This document shows, piece after piece, positions 50,699 through 61,902 of a stretch of DNA of 64,000 nucleotides. The position numbers and the translations under genes were made by a program. The notes beneath the pieces were generated by a model, which had not been told where the DNA came from, ran no database searches, and was given only the letters and a program-made list of their open reading frames with translations. The stretch's first letter is position 1. The number at the start of each line of letters is the position of its first letter. Source of the stretch: Lactiplantibacillus plantarum EGD-AQ4 (GTDB lineage Bacteria > Bacillota > Bacilli > Lactobacillales > Lactobacillaceae); NCBI RefSeq assembly GCF_000463075.2, contig NZ_AVAQ01000012.1, forward strand, positions 310,001-374,000, read 5' to 3'.

Positions 50699-52033
50699 AT
50701 GGCAACTCAGTACGATTACGACGTATTATATATTGGTGCGGGCCACGCGACCTTTGATGGCGCAGCCCCACTCGCTAAGACCGGCGTCCACGTCGGTGTG
50801 ATTGAAAGTGGTTTAATTGGTGGGACCTGCCCTAATCGCGGGTGCAATGCCAAAATCACGCTTGATGAACCGGTCAAGCTCACCCGTGAAGCCGCCCGTT
50901 TGAACGACTTATTAAGCAGTGCACCGACCATCAATTGGACGGCCAACGTGGCGCACAAGCAGGAAATCATCGATCCCTTACCAGCTGGTCTAACCGCTCG
51001 TTTGGAAGATGGCGGTGCCACGATTATTCATGGCCACGCGACATTCAAAGATAACCACACCGTAATCGTGGATGATGACCAAACGATCACCGCTGAAAAG
51101 ATCGTGATTGCGACCGGCCTGAAGCCCCACCGTTTGGACATTCCTGGTACTGAATTAGCCCATGACAGTAGCGACTTCATGAACCTCAAGCAGTTGCCGC
51201 AAAACCTCGTCATTATTGGGGCGGGCTATATCGGCATGGAATTCGCGACGATTGCCAATGCCGCTGGTGCCGACGTCACGGTGATGCTTCACGGTGACCA
51301 AGCCCTCCGCGATTTCTATCAACCCTACGTTAAACAAGTCGTTGACGATTTAACCGAACGGGGCGTCAAATTCATCAAAAATGCGAACGTTCAAGCGTTC
51401 GAACAACAAACCGACCAACTTCAAGTCCGCTATGGCGACGATCAACAGTTGACGGCTGACTGGATTTTAGATGCCACCGGCCGGATTCCAAACTTAGACG
51501 GCTTAGGTTTGGACCAAATCGGCGTCAAATACGACCGACACGGGGTCTACGTTAACGATCATCTCCAAACCAACATCGATAACATTTACGCGGCTGGTGA
51601 CGTGCTCGCTAACGACTTGCCAAAAGTCACCCCTGCCGCCTACTTCGAGTCCAAATACTTGATGCGCCTATTCTCCGGTCAGACTACCGACCCAATCGAC
51701 TATCCAGTCATTCCATCCGTGGTCTTCACCTCACCACGAATCGCTCAAGCTGGGATGAAGATCCCAGACGCGGAAAAAGCTGGTCTAGACGTGGCCGAAA
51801 ATGATTTAGCCAATTACTGGTACTACCAAGTCTCCCGCGAACCGATCGCCGCTAGCAAACAAGTTCATGACAAGGACGGCCATCTCGTCGGCGTCACCGA
51901 AATCAGCGACCAGGCCGAAAACGCGGTCAACGCGCTATTACCAGCCATTGAATATCAATTAGACCGCGACCAAGTCGACCGGTTGATCGGCATCTTCCCA
52001 ACCATCGGCTATGCCGCATGGCACCGGGCTTAA
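50699..52033 (+). CDS. FAD-dependent pyridine-nucleotide disulfide oxidoreductase
   Basis: 444 residues. FAD-binding GAGHATFDGAAPLA at residues 11-24 (an altered GxGxxxxxAA), redox-active CxxxxC in GGTCPNRGCNAK near residue 43, NAD(P)-binding GAGYIGMEFA near residue 178, GDV near residue 300 and a C-terminal dimerisation domain. The dimer interface His-Glu pair of true glutathione reductase is not clear (the C-terminus ends with FPTIGYAAWHRA), so it may reduce another disulfide or a metal. GGAGGA site. Terminator at 52101. Confidence 0.88.
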   Translation: MATQYDYDVLYIGAGHATFDGAAPLAKTGVHVGVIESGLIGGTCPNRGCNAKITLDEPVKLTREAARLNDLLSSAPTINWTANVAHKQEIIDPLPAGLTARLEDGGATIIHGHATFKDNHTVIVDDDQTITAEKIVIATGLKPHRLDIPGTELAHDSSDFMNLKQLPQNLVIIGAGYIGMEFATIANAAGADVTVMLHGDQALRDFYQPYVKQVVDDLTERGVKFIKNANVQAFEQQTDQLQVRYGDDQQLTADWILDATGRIPNLDGLGLDQIGVKYDRHGVYVNDHLQTNIDNIYAAGDVLANDLPKVTPAAYFESKYLMRLFSGQTTDPIDYPVIPSVVFTSPRIAQAGMKIPDAEKAGLDVAENDLANYWYYQVSREPIAASKQVHDKDGHLVGVTEISDQAENAVNALLPAIEYQLDRDQVDRLIGIFPTIGYAAWHRA

Positions 52034-52100
52034 GGTGTTAATGAGCGATTTCAAACGATGATTTGAATTGTCTCGTTATCACAGTCTAGGCATAAAATAC

Positions 52101-52137
52101 AGCGATTCAAGGCCAACTGCTTTGAATCGCTTTTTGT
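52101..52137 (+). terminator. Intrinsic terminator of the oxidoreductase gene
   Basis: GCGATTCAA/TTGAATCGC hairpin with T5. The repeat element copy C starts 47 bp further in the same direction. Confidence 0.88.
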
Positions 52138-52184
52138 TACGTTACACTTTCGCATTGTGCTAGTAAATTTGTCACGAAAAATGA

Positions 52185-53088
52185 TTGAATCATGCCAGTT
52201 TGGATTACTGTTCGTCGGCCGGTGATCTCCTATTCCGACTTCCGGGGCCGGCTGACAACGCTGGAACAGGGCGGACATCGATTTGAACTCACGCAGAAAA
52301 CCACTGCGCAATTTCAAATACGAGTCTTCTTCTAGCCCGGGAAGACCACCCGGACAAGAAGAATTTCGCCCTTGAGCATTGTCAGCCGGCCCCTACAGTC
52401 GGGAAGCCGCTCGAATGGCGGATGAACGGCCACCTATCTGGGCACAATTGGCCACTGATTATTAGGTAACTGGTCCTTCAGGCAAAATTTAATCGGTATC
52501 GATGATGACTGATGGCATTTAATTACTGAGAAGGTTACCTGAATATTATTCGCTCGTCTCAATGAACAAAAATCAATAGCAACTAGTCTTGAATTTTGTC
52601 GATAAAATTGTCGTCGTTTATAGTTTAAAACTTTCTTATCTCAGACGACTAGAGAAAATTCTGACGAGTTCAGTGAAGCGACGTATTCGAAGTATTAAAT
52701 CATGGGTAAGGACATTTAACTATTGTTAGAAACTAGTCTGACAGTTGAATATCAAGATAACCATGTACTAAGGAACCAACGACTAATCCAACCAAAAGTT
52801 GAGTCCGCACATGTCCGCCTTTCGAATACCATCCCGGCTGGAAGGTATTCGGGGCAAGGCCCAGTGGTGAAATTTCACTTAGCAAGCGTTTTTGGCTTGG
52901 TTAGTGAAAGACCAGTATTTAAGACGTGGGTTGTCGGCTTAAATCTGTGTCCACCACGTTCCGGCCATTGCCCAGAATGCCTGGAAGCCGGCGTCGGACG
53001 ACACCACGACTGCAAGTTTACGCTAACTCACACTGTTTCCAGCGGGTCTCAGCTGGCTGGTTTTGAACTTAAAAACACGACTTTTCAG
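52185..53088 (+). repeat. Three-copy ~910 bp quasi-palindromic non-coding element, copy C
   Basis: 904 bp. Type I arm about 52185-52460, centre to about 52795, type II arm to 53088. Its type I arm has the best outer stem of the three: GGGGCCGGCTGAC pairs perfectly with GTCAGCCGGCCCC. Its type II arm has GGGCAAGGCC pairing with GGCCATTGCCC (one bulge), where copy B has CTGACAATGCT/AGCGTTGTCAG. The core of the type I arm from CTGGAACAGGGCGGACATCG onward is almost identical in all copies for about 110 bp. End repeats are weak here. A terminator (53104-53139) lies 16 bp beyond. Confidence 0.85.
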
Positions 53089-53103
53089 TGAAAAAACAGC
53101 TCC

Positions 53104-53139
53104 AAAAAGCCCCAGCGAATGATTCGCTGGGGCTTCATT
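53104..53139. terminator. Bidirectional terminator between element C and purB
   Basis: AAAAAGCCCCAGCGAAT / ATTCGCTGGGGCTTC hairpin; T-run best on the minus strand, where it ends purB. It could also end a transcript of element C. Confidence 0.85.
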
Positions 53140-53148
53140 AGTTCTAAA

Positions 53149-54447
53149 TTAATCGTCTAATCCTAATCGTTCGAAAATCTCGTCAACGTGACGTAGGTGG
53201 TAATGGTAGTCAAAGGCGTCATCGATAGCGGCTTGATCTAAGTGTTCACGAATCTCGGCATTGCCTTCGACCAGTGGTTTGAATTGGAGCTGCTCATCCC
53301 ATGACTTGGCCGTCAGTGGTTGTACCAGATCATAGGCACTTTCACGTGACATGCCAGTGTCAATCAATTTTAACAAGACGCGTTGACTATAGATTAATCC
53401 GTAAGTCGCATCCATGTTCTGCTTCATCCGTTCTGGGAAGACCGTCAACGTCTTAATGATCTTGTTGATCCGCGTCAAGATGTAATCTACCAAAATCGTC
53501 GTATCTGGTAAAATGATCCGTTCTGCAGATGAATGCGAAATGTCGCGTTCATGCCACAATGCCACATCTTCATAGGCTGTCATCATGTGACCACGAATAA
53601 CGCGTGCCAACCCGGTCACATTTTCAGAACCGATTGGGTTACGTTTATGTGGCATCGCTGAGGACCCTTTTTGCCCTTTATTGAAGAATTCTTCAACTTC
53701 ATGGGTCTCAGATTTTTGTAAACCGCGAATCTCGGTCGCAAACACTTCAACGCTGGTCGCAATCAAGGCTAGGCTCGCAATGTATTCTGCGTGTAAGTCC
53801 CGTGGTAAGACCTGTGTTGAAATTTCTTGTGCGCGCAAGCCGAGTCGTTTGCAGACAAATTCTTCAACAAATGGTGGAATATTGGCAAACGTCCCCACCG
53901 CACCACTGATTTTACCCGCTTCAACGCCCGCGGCTGCGTGTTCGAAACGCTCGATATCTCGATTGATTTCTGAATACCAGCGCGCAATCTTCAAGCCAAA
54001 GGTGGTTGGTTCAGCGTGAACACCGTGTGTCCGGCCCATTTCAACCGTGTATTTATATTTTTTCGCCTGTTGTGCTAGTGTCCCCCGTAAGTCCTGTAAG
54101 TCTTGGCGAATAATCGCGTTGGCCTGCTTCAAACGGTACCCCTGAGCAGTGTCGACCACGTCAGTACTTGTCAAGCCATAATGAACCCACTTACGTTCGG
54201 CGCCTAATGATTCGGAAACATCACGCGTAAAAGCAACCACATCATGATGCGTTACGGCTTCGATTTCCGCGATCCGATCAACATCAAACTTGGCATTTTC
54301 TCGAATTTTAGCAACATCACTTGCTGGAATCTTCCCCAATTCAGCCCAGGCCTCGTCTGCAGCAATCTCTACTTCCAACCACGCTTGATACTGATTTTCT
54401 AACGACCATACTTTGCCCATCTCGGGACGCGTATAACGATCAATCAT
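53149..54447 (-). CDS. purB: Adenylosuccinate lyase
   Basis: 432 residues. Fumarase/aspartase-superfamily signature [17 protein letters not shown] near residue 262 with catalytic Ser; [13 protein letters not shown] near residue 67; [18 protein letters not shown] near residue 134. Catalyses two steps of purine synthesis: SAICAR to AICAR and adenylosuccinate to AMP. Divergent from purA with PurBox-like sites between, so both genes probably answer to PurR. Confidence 0.97.
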   Translation of the reverse strand: MIDRYTRPEMGKVWSLENQYQAWLEVEIAADEAWAELGKIPASDVAKIRENAKFDVDRIAEIEAVTHHDVVAFTRDVSESLGAERKWVHYGLTSTDVVDTAQGYRLKQANAIIRQDLQDLRGTLAQQAKKYKYTVEMGRTHGVHAEPTTFGLKIARWYSEINRDIERFEHAAAGVEAGKISGAVGTFANIPPFVEEFVCKRLGLRAQEISTQVLPRDLHAEYIASLALIATSVEVFATEIRGLQKSETHEVEEFFNKGQKGSSAMPHKRNPIGSENVTGLARVIRGHMMTAYEDVALWHERDISHSSAERIILPDTTILVDYILTRINKIIKTLTVFPERMKQNMDATYGLIYSQRVLLKLIDTGMSRESAYDLVQPLTAKSWDEQLQFKPLVEGNAEIREHLDQAAIDDAFDYHYHLRHVDEIFERLGLDD

Positions 54448-54482
54448 TGCTAATCCTCATTTCTATTTAGGTAATCACTAAC

Positions 54483-54650
54483 AAAACACGAACATTATTA
54501 TATCACATCAGCTAGTTTAATCATAGGGACGAACAATGAAAATATCCTGTCTTTTTTCATTCCATTATCATGTTTTGTCGTTTTTTCATCATCATTTTCA
54601 TCTAACTATGAACAATTAATTAGCGTCAAAACAAGAACATTCGGATTTTA
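54483..54650. promoter_or_regulatory. PurBox-like sites between purB and purA
   Basis: Copies resembling the PurR PurBox (AWWWCCGAACWWT): AAAACACGAACATT (54483-54496), ATAGGGACGAACAATG (54523-54538), AAAACAAGAACATT (54628-54641) and an overlapping reverse copy (ATTCGGATTTT, 54640-54650). None is perfect, but their clustering between two divergent purine genes supports PurR control. Confidence 0.6.
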
Positions 54651-54652
54651 GG

Positions 54653-54681
54653 TTGCGTTTTGGGGCTAAAGTTGCTATACT
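54653..54681 (+). promoter_or_regulatory. purA promoter
   Basis: TTGCGT (54653-54658), 17-bp spacer, TATACT (54676-54681), directly downstream of the paired PurBox-like sites. Confidence 0.7.
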
Positions 54682-54763
54682 CTTTTCTGTTGGAGTAGTG
54701 AACGTTTGACTACTCTCTAGGATTAATTATTCATAATTAAACTATTTAATGAGGTGGAAGAAT

Positions 54764-56053
54764 ATGGCATCAGTCGTAGTAGTAGGTAGCCAGTGGGGCG
54801 ATGAAGGTAAAGGAAAGATCACGGACTTTTTGAGTCAGGAAGCAGATGTGGTATCACGTTACCAAGGCGGCGACAACGCCGGCCACACCATCGTATTTAA
54901 TGGACAAACTTTCAAATTACGGCTGATTCCATCTGGGATTTTCTTCCACGACAAACTCGCCGTAATCGGAAATGGTGTCGTGCTAAATCCCAAGTCATTA
55001 GTTGAAGAATTACAATATTTGCGCGATAACGGCGTTAACCCCGATAACCTGAGAATTTCAAATCGGGCCCACGTCATCTTGCCTTATCACATCACCTTAG
55101 ATGGTGCCCAAGAAAAGGCCAAGGCTGGCGGTAAGATTGGGACGACCAACAAAGGGATCGGCCCAGCTTACATGGACAAAGCCGAACGAATCGGGATTCG
55201 GATTGCCGACTTACTCGACAAGGACACGTTTGCCGCTTTACTCAAACGCAACTTAGCCGAAAAGAACCAAATCATTACTAAGCTCTATGATCTGGAACCA
55301 CTTAAATTTGAAGATATTTTTGACGACTATTACGCTTATGGGCAAACCTTGAAGCCATTCGTAACGGATACTTCCGTGGTGATCAACGACGCCCTCGATA
55401 ATGGCCAACGGGTGCTCTTCGAAGGCGCTCAAGGCGTAATGTTGGATATCGACCAAGGAACCTATCCTTACGTCACTTCCTCGAACCCAGTCGCCGGTGG
55501 GGTCACCATTGGTAGTGGTGTCGGCCCTTCTAAGATCGACAACTGTGTCGGTGTTTTAAAGGCTTACACCTCTCGCGTTGGTGACGGCCCATTCCCGACT
55601 GAGCTCTTCGATGAAGTGGGTGATTTCATCCGTGAAACGGCCCACGAATACGGTACCGTTACGAAGCGGCCACGGCGAATCGGCTGGTTTGATAGCGTCG
55701 TGTTACGGCATGCCAAACGGGTTTCTGGGTTTACCCACCTCAGCTTGAACTGCTTAGACGTCTTGACTGGGTTGAAGACCATCAAAGTATGTACCGCTTA
55801 TGACCTGAACGGCGAAACCATTTATCATTACCCAGCCAGTCTGAAGGAATTGGAAGCTTGCAAGCCAATTTACGAAGAACTTCCTGGTTGGGACGAAGAT
55901 ATTACGGGCGTGAAGACCTTTGAAGAACTCCCAACGAATGCCCAAAACTATTTACGTAAATTAGAAGAACTCGTTGGCGTTAAGATTGCGACCTTCTCTG
56001 TCGGTCCCGACCGTGAACAAACCAACGTGATCGACCACGACATTTGGGGATAA
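54764..56053 (+). CDS. purA: Adenylosuccinate synthetase
   Basis: 429 residues from ATG 54764 with a GAGGTGG site; the frame extends five codons upstream without a site. Signatures: [16 protein letters not shown] near residue 7 and [14 protein letters not shown] near residue 125. GTP-dependent synthesis of adenylosuccinate from IMP and aspartate. Followed 44 bp later by guaC in the same direction, forming a short IMP-branch operon. Divergent from purB. Confidence 0.97.
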   Translation: MASVVVVGSQWGDEGKGKITDFLSQEADVVSRYQGGDNAGHTIVFNGQTFKLRLIPSGIFFHDKLAVIGNGVVLNPKSLVEELQYLRDNGVNPDNLRISNRAHVILPYHITLDGAQEKAKAGGKIGTTNKGIGPAYMDKAERIGIRIADLLDKDTFAALLKRNLAEKNQIITKLYDLEPLKFEDIFDDYYAYGQTLKPFVTDTSVVINDALDNGQRVLFEGAQGVMLDIDQGTYPYVTSSNPVAGGVTIGSGVGPSKIDNCVGVLKAYTSRVGDGPFPTELFDEVGDFIRETAHEYGTVTKRPRRIGWFDSVVLRHAKRVSGFTHLSLNCLDVLTGLKTIKVCTAYDLNGETIYHYPASLKELEACKPIYEELPGWDEDITGVKTFEELPTNAQNYLRKLEELVGVKIATFSVGPDREQTNVIDHDIWG

Positions 56054-56097
56054 GGACGACCACCTTCCCAACGAACTTTTAAAGGAGCTGTAACAGA

Positions 56098-57075
56098 ATG
56101 GGTATGGAAATTTTTGACTACGAAGACATTCAATTAATTCCAAACAAATGTGTGATTAACAGTCGTTCCGAAGCTGATACCACCGTAGAACTCGGCGGTC
56201 GGCGCTTCAAGATTCCAGTGGTTCCTGCCAACATGGCGACCGTCATCAATGACGACATTGCCAAGTGGCTCGCAACCAACGACTATTTCTACATCATGCA
56301 CCGGTTCGCGCCAGAAACACGGCGGGCCTTTATCGAAAAGATGCACGCTGACAAGCTGTACGCATCGATTTCAGTTGGTGTCAAAGCGAGTGAATACGAC
56401 TTTATCGACGACCTCGCTGCTAATCAAATCGTCCCTGAATACATTACGATCGACATTGCGCATGGTCATGCCGACAGCGTTATTGCCATGATCAAGCACA
56501 TTAAGGACGTCCTGCCAGCTAGCTTCGTGATTGCCGGCAACGTTGCCACCCCAGCCGCCGTGCGCGACCTAGAAAACGCCGGTGCAGATGCTACCAAAGT
56601 TGGCGTGGGACCTGGTAAAGCCTGCATCACGAAGGTCAAGACGGGTTTCGGAACGGGTGGCTGGCAGTTAGCGGCCGTCCGCTGGTGTGCGAAGGCCGCT
56701 CGTAAGCCAATCATCGCGGACGGCGGTGTCCGGACCAATGGCGATATCGCCAAGTCCATCCGCTTCGGCGCCACGATGGTCATGATTGGTTCGATGTTAG
56801 CTGGACACCAGGAATCACCCGGCAACATTTTGAAAATCGATGGCAAGACTTACAAACAATATTATGGTTCAGCCAGTGAAACGCAAAAAGGTGAACATAA
56901 AAACGTTGAAGGCAAGCAGATGTTGGTCCCTTACCGTGGCCACTTAGCCGATACCCTCAACGAAATGCAAGAAGACTTACAATCATCGATCTCCTACGCG
57001 GGTGGTCGCGACTTAAAGGCGATTACCAAGTGTGATTACGTGGTCGTCAAGAATTCCATCTATAACGGTGATTAA
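56098..57075 (+). CDS. guaC: GMP reductase (GuaC, type 2)
   Basis: 325 residues, IMPDH/GMPR barrel. The catalytic Cys is in [12 protein letters not shown] near residue 180, followed by the phosphate-binding [19 protein letters not shown]; length and absence of CBS domains distinguish it from IMP dehydrogenase. Converts GMP to IMP with NADPH, feeding IMP to PurA/PurB for AMP. AAGGAG site before ATG. Terminator at 57078. Confidence 0.95.
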   Translation: MGMEIFDYEDIQLIPNKCVINSRSEADTTVELGGRRFKIPVVPANMATVINDDIAKWLATNDYFYIMHRFAPETRRAFIEKMHADKLYASISVGVKASEYDFIDDLAANQIVPEYITIDIAHGHADSVIAMIKHIKDVLPASFVIAGNVATPAAVRDLENAGADATKVGVGPGKACITKVKTGFGTGGWQLAAVRWCAKAARKPIIADGGVRTNGDIAKSIRFGATMVMIGSMLAGHQESPGNILKIDGKTYKQYYGSASETQKGEHKNVEGKQMLVPYRGHLADTLNEMQEDLQSSISYAGGRDLKAITKCDYVVVKNSIYNGD

Positions 57076-57077
57076 TC

Positions 57078-57116
57078 AAAAATGCCGCAAACCAAATTGG
57101 TTTGCGGCATTTTTTT
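57078..57116 (+). terminator. Intrinsic terminator of purA-guaC
   Basis: AATGCCGCAAACCAA/TTGGTTTGCGGCATT with T7. Confidence 0.9.
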
Positions 57117-57301
57117 GTGGTGGTGAACGCGATCTTCAGAAATTCCGAATGTGGCCCCTAGTCATGCGCTGATGTCGTCAAATTCGGCATTTCCGGCCGT
57201 TTTCCCAGGCTTTAAACAAGTCGTACGGTAATCCAACGTGAATCGACTGTGATGCCCTACTTACCGCTAAGGCTGCAGCCAGTCTAGCCACCCGTTCTAG
57301 T

Positions 57302-58249
57302 TTACGACCGCATGACCGCTAGCTGTGTCCGGTAAGCCGCCAACTCCGTCTGAGTAGCATAAATGAAATGTCCCGGTACGACTTCGCTAAACTGGGGCGC
57401 ATCAGCCGAGTCTGCATGAACCACTTCATGATAGGCGACCAGTTGTTTCTGGCGGGCTAACTGCGGGTCCGGAATCGGAATGGCCGCCAACAGCGATTGG
57501 GTATAGGGGTGCAGTGGATGGACAAAGAGCTCCGCAGTCGGTGCAAGCTCGAGAATCCGGCCGTTATGAATCACCGCGACCCGGTCTGAAATAAAGCGGA
57601 CCACCGACAGATCATGCGCAATGAACAGGTATGATAGTTGACTTTCCTGCTGAAATTGCTTAAGCAAGTTTAAAATCTGCGCCCGAATCGAAACGTCGAG
57701 TGCCGAAATCGGTTCATCCGCCACGACCAACTCCGGCCGCATAATCAGGGCCCGCGCGATGCCGATTCGTTGCCGTTGCCCGCCCGAGAATTCATGCGGA
57801 TATCGAGATAAATGCTCAGGCAACAAGCCGACCGCTTTGATCATCCGCGCGACTTGCTCATGCCTGTCTTGTTCGGAGTGATACAAATGAAAATTCAATA
57901 GTCCCTCTGAGATAATATAATCAATCGTGGCTCGTTCATTTAGCGAGGCTGCGGGGTCTTGAAAAATCATTTGAATCTTGCGCATCACATCGCGGTGGGC
58001 TTTGGCTGCCAAGCCCTGATTGATCGGTTGGTCATGAAACGTGATCGTGCCGGCTGCGGTCGGAATAATGCCTAAAATCGCGCGCCCAATCGTCGTCTTA
58101 CCAGAACCAGATTCGCCGACCAAGGCTAAAGTTTCGCCTTGATACAGGTCAAAATTAGCATCCTTGACCGCCACAAAACGATGTTTCCCCGCACCAAAGG
58201 AAATTTCTAAGTTTTTAACCGTCAACAGTGCCTGCTTTTCATTCGTCAC
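57302..58249 (-). CDS. oppF: Oligopeptide ABC transporter ATP-binding protein OppF
   Basis: 315 residues; GTG start overlapping the end of oppD by 11 bases. Walker [10 protein letters not shown] near residue 42, signature [15 protein letters not shown] near residue 155, Walker [12 protein letters not shown], plus the OppF-type C-terminal extension ([16 protein letters not shown]). Pairs with OppD to power peptide import. Last gene of oppBCDF. Confidence 0.93.
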   Translation of the reverse strand: MTNEKQALLTVKNLEISFGAGKHRFVAVKDANFDLYQGETLALVGESGSGKTTIGRAILGIIPTAAGTITFHDQPINQGLAAKAHRDVMRKIQMIFQDPAASLNERATIDYIISEGLLNFHLYHSEQDRHEQVARMIKAVGLLPEHLSRYPHEFSGGQRQRIGIARALIMRPELVVADEPISALDVSIRAQILNLLKQFQQESQLSYLFIAHDLSVVRFISDRVAVIHNGRILELAPTAELFVHPLHPYTQSLLAAIPIPDPQLARQKQLVAYHEVVHADSADAPQFSEVVPGHFIYATQTELAAYRTQLAVMRS

Positions 58250-59330
58250 TAGTGGCCCCTCCTGTCTTTTGACTGATCTGCATTTCCGACTTCGTCAACG
58301 CCACGAGCCGCGCGTGGAGATTACGAATTAGCGCTGGTTTCTCAACTTTTGGCGCACGTGGATCAAGTAGCCACGTCTTCGCCCAATGGGTTGGACTGAC
58401 GTCAAATTTCGGTGGTTCCTGCTTGAAGTCAGCCGCTAACGCATAGCGATTACGGGGCGCAAAGGCATCTCCTTCAATGTCGTGAAATAGCGATGGTGGT
58501 GTCCCGGGAATCGAATAGAGGCCGGAATCGGCGGTCGCCAGTTGGGGCAACGCCGATAATAGGCTCCAGGTATACGGATGCCGTGGGTCATAAAAAATTT
58601 CATCACAGGTGCCTAGCTCCACGATCTGCCCGGCATACATCACCGCAATTCGGTCCGCGATGGCGGCCACCACGCCCAAGTCATGGGTGATAAAAATAAT
58701 TGAAAAATGGTACTCGCGTTGCAGTTGTTTGATCAGATCCAGAATTTGTGCCTGAATCGTGACATCCAGTGCGGTGGTCGGCTCATCACAAATCAGAATC
58801 CGCGGATGACAAGCCAGCGCGACGGCAATCACGATTCGTTGGCGCATGCCACCTGAGTATTCGAATGGATAGGCGTTGTAGCGTTCGGCCGCATCCGGAA
58901 TTCCCGTCCGTGTCATCAATTCGATGGCCTGGGCCTTCGCTTCTGCCGGCGATTTCTGCTGGTGCTTGATGATGACTTCTGCGATTTGCGATCCAATCGT
59001 TTTGATGGGATCCAGCGACGTCATCGGGTCTTGAAAAATGGTCGTGATCCCCTTGCCCCGAATCTGATCCCACTCCCGATCACGTTTTAAATCGCTCAAA
59101 CAGGTGTCGCCATACATGATACGGCCACTCGTGATACGGCCGTTATCTTCTAACATGCCGGTAAACGTTTTGGTCAGTACCGACTTACCAGAACCAGATT
59201 CGCCGACTAATGCCAGAATCTCTTGGTCATATAAGGCCAATGAAACGTGCCGAATCGCCTGTAAATCCTGCCCACGCACGCGAAAACTAACTGACAGATC
59301 ATCAACCGCTAACACAACTTGCTGTTTCAT
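58239..59330 (-). CDS. oppD: Oligopeptide ABC transporter ATP-binding protein OppD
   Basis: 363 residues from ATG 59330 with an AGGAGG site. Walker [10 protein letters not shown] near residue 43, signature [15 protein letters not shown] near residue 160, Walker [13 protein letters not shown]. The C-terminal oligopeptide-transporter extension follows the [12 protein letters not shown] motif; the cysteines of the usual Fe-S-binding tail are not evident. Functions with OppF. Confidence 0.93.
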   Translation of the reverse strand: MKQQVVLAVDDLSVSFRVRGQDLQAIRHVSLALYDQEILALVGESGSGKSVLTKTFTGMLEDNGRITSGRIMYGDTCLSDLKRDREWDQIRGKGITTIFQDPMTSLDPIKTIGSQIAEVIIKHQQKSPAEAKAQAIELMTRTGIPDAAERYNAYPFEYSGGMRQRIVIAVALACHPRILICDEPTTALDVTIQAQILDLIKQLQREYHFSIIFITHDLGVVAAIADRIAVMYAGQIVELGTCDEIFYDPRHPYTWSLLSALPQLATADSGLYSIPGTPPSLFHDIEGDAFAPRNRYALAADFKQEPPKFDVSPTHWAKTWLLDPRAPKVEKPALIRNLHARLVALTKSEMQISQKTGGATSDE

Positions 59331-59342
59331 CACACCATCCTC

Positions 59343-60308
59343 CTAACGATGAGTCCGTGGATCCGACGCATCCGCCAGATTTTGTCCAACAATGTACAGT
59401 GACACCGTGATCAAGGCGAGCACGAGCACCGGTAGCCAGAACAGATATGGATAACTCGTGATATCTGGCGAATATTGTGAAATCAATCGTCCCAGTGACG
59501 GCACGTTGGCGCTCAGCCCCACGCCCAGAAACGAGAGGAAGACTTCAAACGAAATGAAGGCCGGCAATAACTGAGATAATTGGGTCACGATCACCGATGT
59601 CAGGTACGGTAAAATATTGCGGCCAATCAGCCGAATCGTGGGGGTCCCGAGTGTCTTGGAAGCGATGTTGTATTCACGATCACGGCGTAAAATGACTTGC
59701 ACGCGAATAAAGTACGCCGTATCCAACCAAGTCGTGACCGTCATCGCAAAAATCAGATTCCAGAACCCATTGCCAAAGGTATACGACAAGACAATGATAA
59801 TGAGCAGGTTGGGCACATTGGACAAGACATTATAAATCTCCAACATGAGCCGATCGATTTTTTTAGAATTTCCCCAATAGGCGCCGACCGCCACGCCAAT
59901 CACCGTTGTAATGAGCGAGGCAATCACCCCAATTGAAATCGAGGTCCGGGCCCCCGCCCAGATTGCGTCAAAGAGGGACTTGCCATCCGCATCCGTGCCA
60001 AACCAATAGTGCCAGCTAGGCCAATTATACCGGGCGCTAAAATCATTGATATTACTGACATTCATCAGGCTATAGCCACTGAACAGCGGCTGAATAAACG
60101 CGAGCAACAAAATGACGAGCATCAGAATAAACATCGCAATCGTTAGTTTATTCGCGAAAAACACCCGCGCCACGGACCGCCAGTAGGAATACGTTGGTGT
60201 TTCGATTTTCTCTGTCGCCTGATCATCCAACGCAACGAACTTAAAATCCGCAGCCGTGAGTTGATCCTGACGAGCTGGCACGTGCTGCTTATCTGGACTG
60301 ATTACCAT
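59343..60308 (-). CDS. oppC: Oligopeptide ABC transporter permease OppC
   Basis: 321 residues from ATG 60308 (GGGGG site); an ATG three codons upstream is too close to that site. N-terminal soluble region (about 1-50), one membrane segment, then a BPD_transp_1 domain with the EAA loop ASKTLGTPTIRLIGRNILP near residue 210. It starts one base past the oppB stop. Sequence FFANKLTIAMFILMLVIL near residue 50 is the OppC_N helix. Confidence 0.92.
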   Translation of the reverse strand: MVISPDKQHVPARQDQLTAADFKFVALDDQATEKIETPTYSYWRSVARVFFANKLTIAMFILMLVILLLAFIQPLFSGYSLMNVSNINDFSARYNWPSWHYWFGTDADGKSLFDAIWAGARTSISIGVIASLITTVIGVAVGAYWGNSKKIDRLMLEIYNVLSNVPNLLIIIVLSYTFGNGFWNLIFAMTVTTWLDTAYFIRVQVILRRDREYNIASKTLGTPTIRLIGRNILPYLTSVIVTQLSQLLPAFISFEVFLSFLGVGLSANVPSLGRLISQYSPDITSYPYLFWLPVLVLALITVSLYIVGQNLADASDPRTHR

Positions 60309-60309
60309 T

Positions 60310-61800
60310 TCAATCATCCCCCGTCGTGGTTAATTTGATTCGTGGATCCACAATCGTCATCAAGATATCCCCTAGCAGAATTGAAAAGACTGCAATCGTC
60401 GTGAAAATAAAGACCAGACCAATCACGATTGGGTTATTGTGCGCTAAAATCGCATCCGGTAACATCTTCCCCATCCCGGGCATTGCGAAGATCGTTTCAG
60501 TCATCGTCGCGCCACCAATCAGTCCGATAATCGACCCGGGCAACCCTTGCACGATCGGCAACGAGGCGTTCTTAAAAATATGCTTGCGATAAATTTCGTT
60601 ATCCGTCAGCCCTTTGACCTTAGCAAACTTAACGTAATCGGCAGACTGTTGGTCAATCATGTAACGCCGAAACCAGATGACCAGGCCGGAAACTGATAGT
60701 AGGCCTAGAATCAGGGTTGGCGAAACCCAGGATGCCAGAGCTCCCGCACCACTCGTTGGAAAGCTATCCGGCAAGTTGAAGACCGCACTGCCGAGGTAGC
60801 GAAAGGCGTAGATGAACGCCAAACTAGGTACCGCAATGAGGGCGGTCACGATGCCCGTCCCCAGTTTGTCAAACCACTGACCTTTGTAGCGCGCCATCAA
60901 AATCGCCATGGGAATCGCAACCACATAAGCAATTAGTAACGCACCCAATCCAGCCTTGAAGGAAGTCCCAATCATCGACGGGTCTTGGTGTTGTTGTGAG
61001 ACGGCCGTATAATTGTCGCCATATTGCGCTTTGAGCGCTGGATCCTGGCGTTTGACTGGCTGATACTGGCGCGTGTAAACGTCATCCGTACTGAATAACT
61101 TCTGACCATTAGCAAACTTATACTGATGAGTCACCGCTTCACCCTGATGACTGCCAATCACCTCTGTGACCCGTGTTCCCGCATAGGTCGGGTACGAAAT
61201 CCCCAAATTCAGATGGATGAAATTTTCATGCAAGTATGGAAACGCTGAATTGACATACAATTGATACTTATACCGCGTTCCAGACCCAATCAAGGCCCAG
61301 CCGACAATCGGATCATGACTGACTTTTAAATACCGGGGCAGCTTTGGATTAGCTGGATCATGCACCGCCCAAGGGGTATCGATCTGAATCAGGCCCGCAT
61401 AGAACTTGGTCACCCGTTGCCACAGCGGTAACTCGCGGGTGGCATAATAGCTGCCGCTCTGCGGATACCGATGGAGCGTGTAGTGGTGCTGGCTAGTCCA
61501 TTGACGCAGCCGCTCAGTATTGATGGCCGTATGGGCGGCGGTCACCGTGTGCCCCGGGCGACTGACTTGATTGATCAGTGACTTAGTATCCAGATAATCG
61601 ATATAATTCATCTTGTCGTAGGCCGTATTCTTATAATCGACGAGCTGGTCAGGGCTAGTGCTCAACTTACTGATCATCGGGTCGGCTTTAAAAATATCAC
61701 GGCGCGGGACGAGTGAATAAATCATGATATAGGTCAGCGTCGTCACCAAGAAGATACTGAGCAACGACCGTAGCACGCGATAAAACAAGTATTTCTTCAC
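60310..61800 (-). CDS. oppB: Oligopeptide ABC transporter permease OppB with large extracytoplasmic insert
   Basis: 496 residues from GTG 61800 (AAGGAAG site). One N-terminal membrane segment (about 7-27), then about 250 residues of soluble, Tyr-rich sequence with no membrane segment, then the five-segment permease domain (from about 285) with EAA loop VKGLTDNEIYRKHIFKNASLPI near residue 395. Ordinary OppB is about 310-320 residues; this insert between first and second segments is a known feature of some Firmicutes oligopeptide permeases. Its role, perhaps docking OppA, is inferred. Confidence 0.9.
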   Translation of the reverse strand: MKKYLFYRVLRSLLSIFLVTTLTYIMIYSLVPRRDIFKADPMISKLSTSPDQLVDYKNTAYDKMNYIDYLDTKSLINQVSRPGHTVTAAHTAINTERLRQWTSQHHYTLHRYPQSGSYYATRELPLWQRVTKFYAGLIQIDTPWAVHDPANPKLPRYLKVSHDPIVGWALIGSGTRYKYQLYVNSAFPYLHENFIHLNLGISYPTYAGTRVTEVIGSHQGEAVTHQYKFANGQKLFSTDDVYTRQYQPVKRQDPALKAQYGDNYTAVSQQHQDPSMIGTSFKAGLGALLIAYVVAIPMAILMARYKGQWFDKLGTGIVTALIAVPSLAFIYAFRYLGSAVFNLPDSFPTSGAGALASWVSPTLILGLLSVSGLVIWFRRYMIDQQSADYVKFAKVKGLTDNEIYRKHIFKNASLPIVQGLPGSIIGLIGGATMTETIFAMPGMGKMLPDAILAHNNPIVIGLVFIFTTIAVFSILLGDILMTIVDPRIKLTTTGDD

Positions 61801-61852
61801 TATTATCACTTCCTTGTGAATCGTCGAAATCGCTCGTAACTGTTAGATACAG

Positions 61853-61880
61853 AAAAAAGGCTAGTCCATTGCTAGCCCTC
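61853..61880 (-). terminator. Internal terminator between oppA and oppB
   Basis: Minus strand: GGCTAG-CAATGGA-CTAGCC followed by six T residues, in the 100-bp oppA-oppB gap. It likely lets oppA be made in excess over the permease genes through partial read-through. Confidence 0.8.
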
Positions 61881-61902
61881 TTCCCGCCGTGCAAGTGCCG
61901 AC

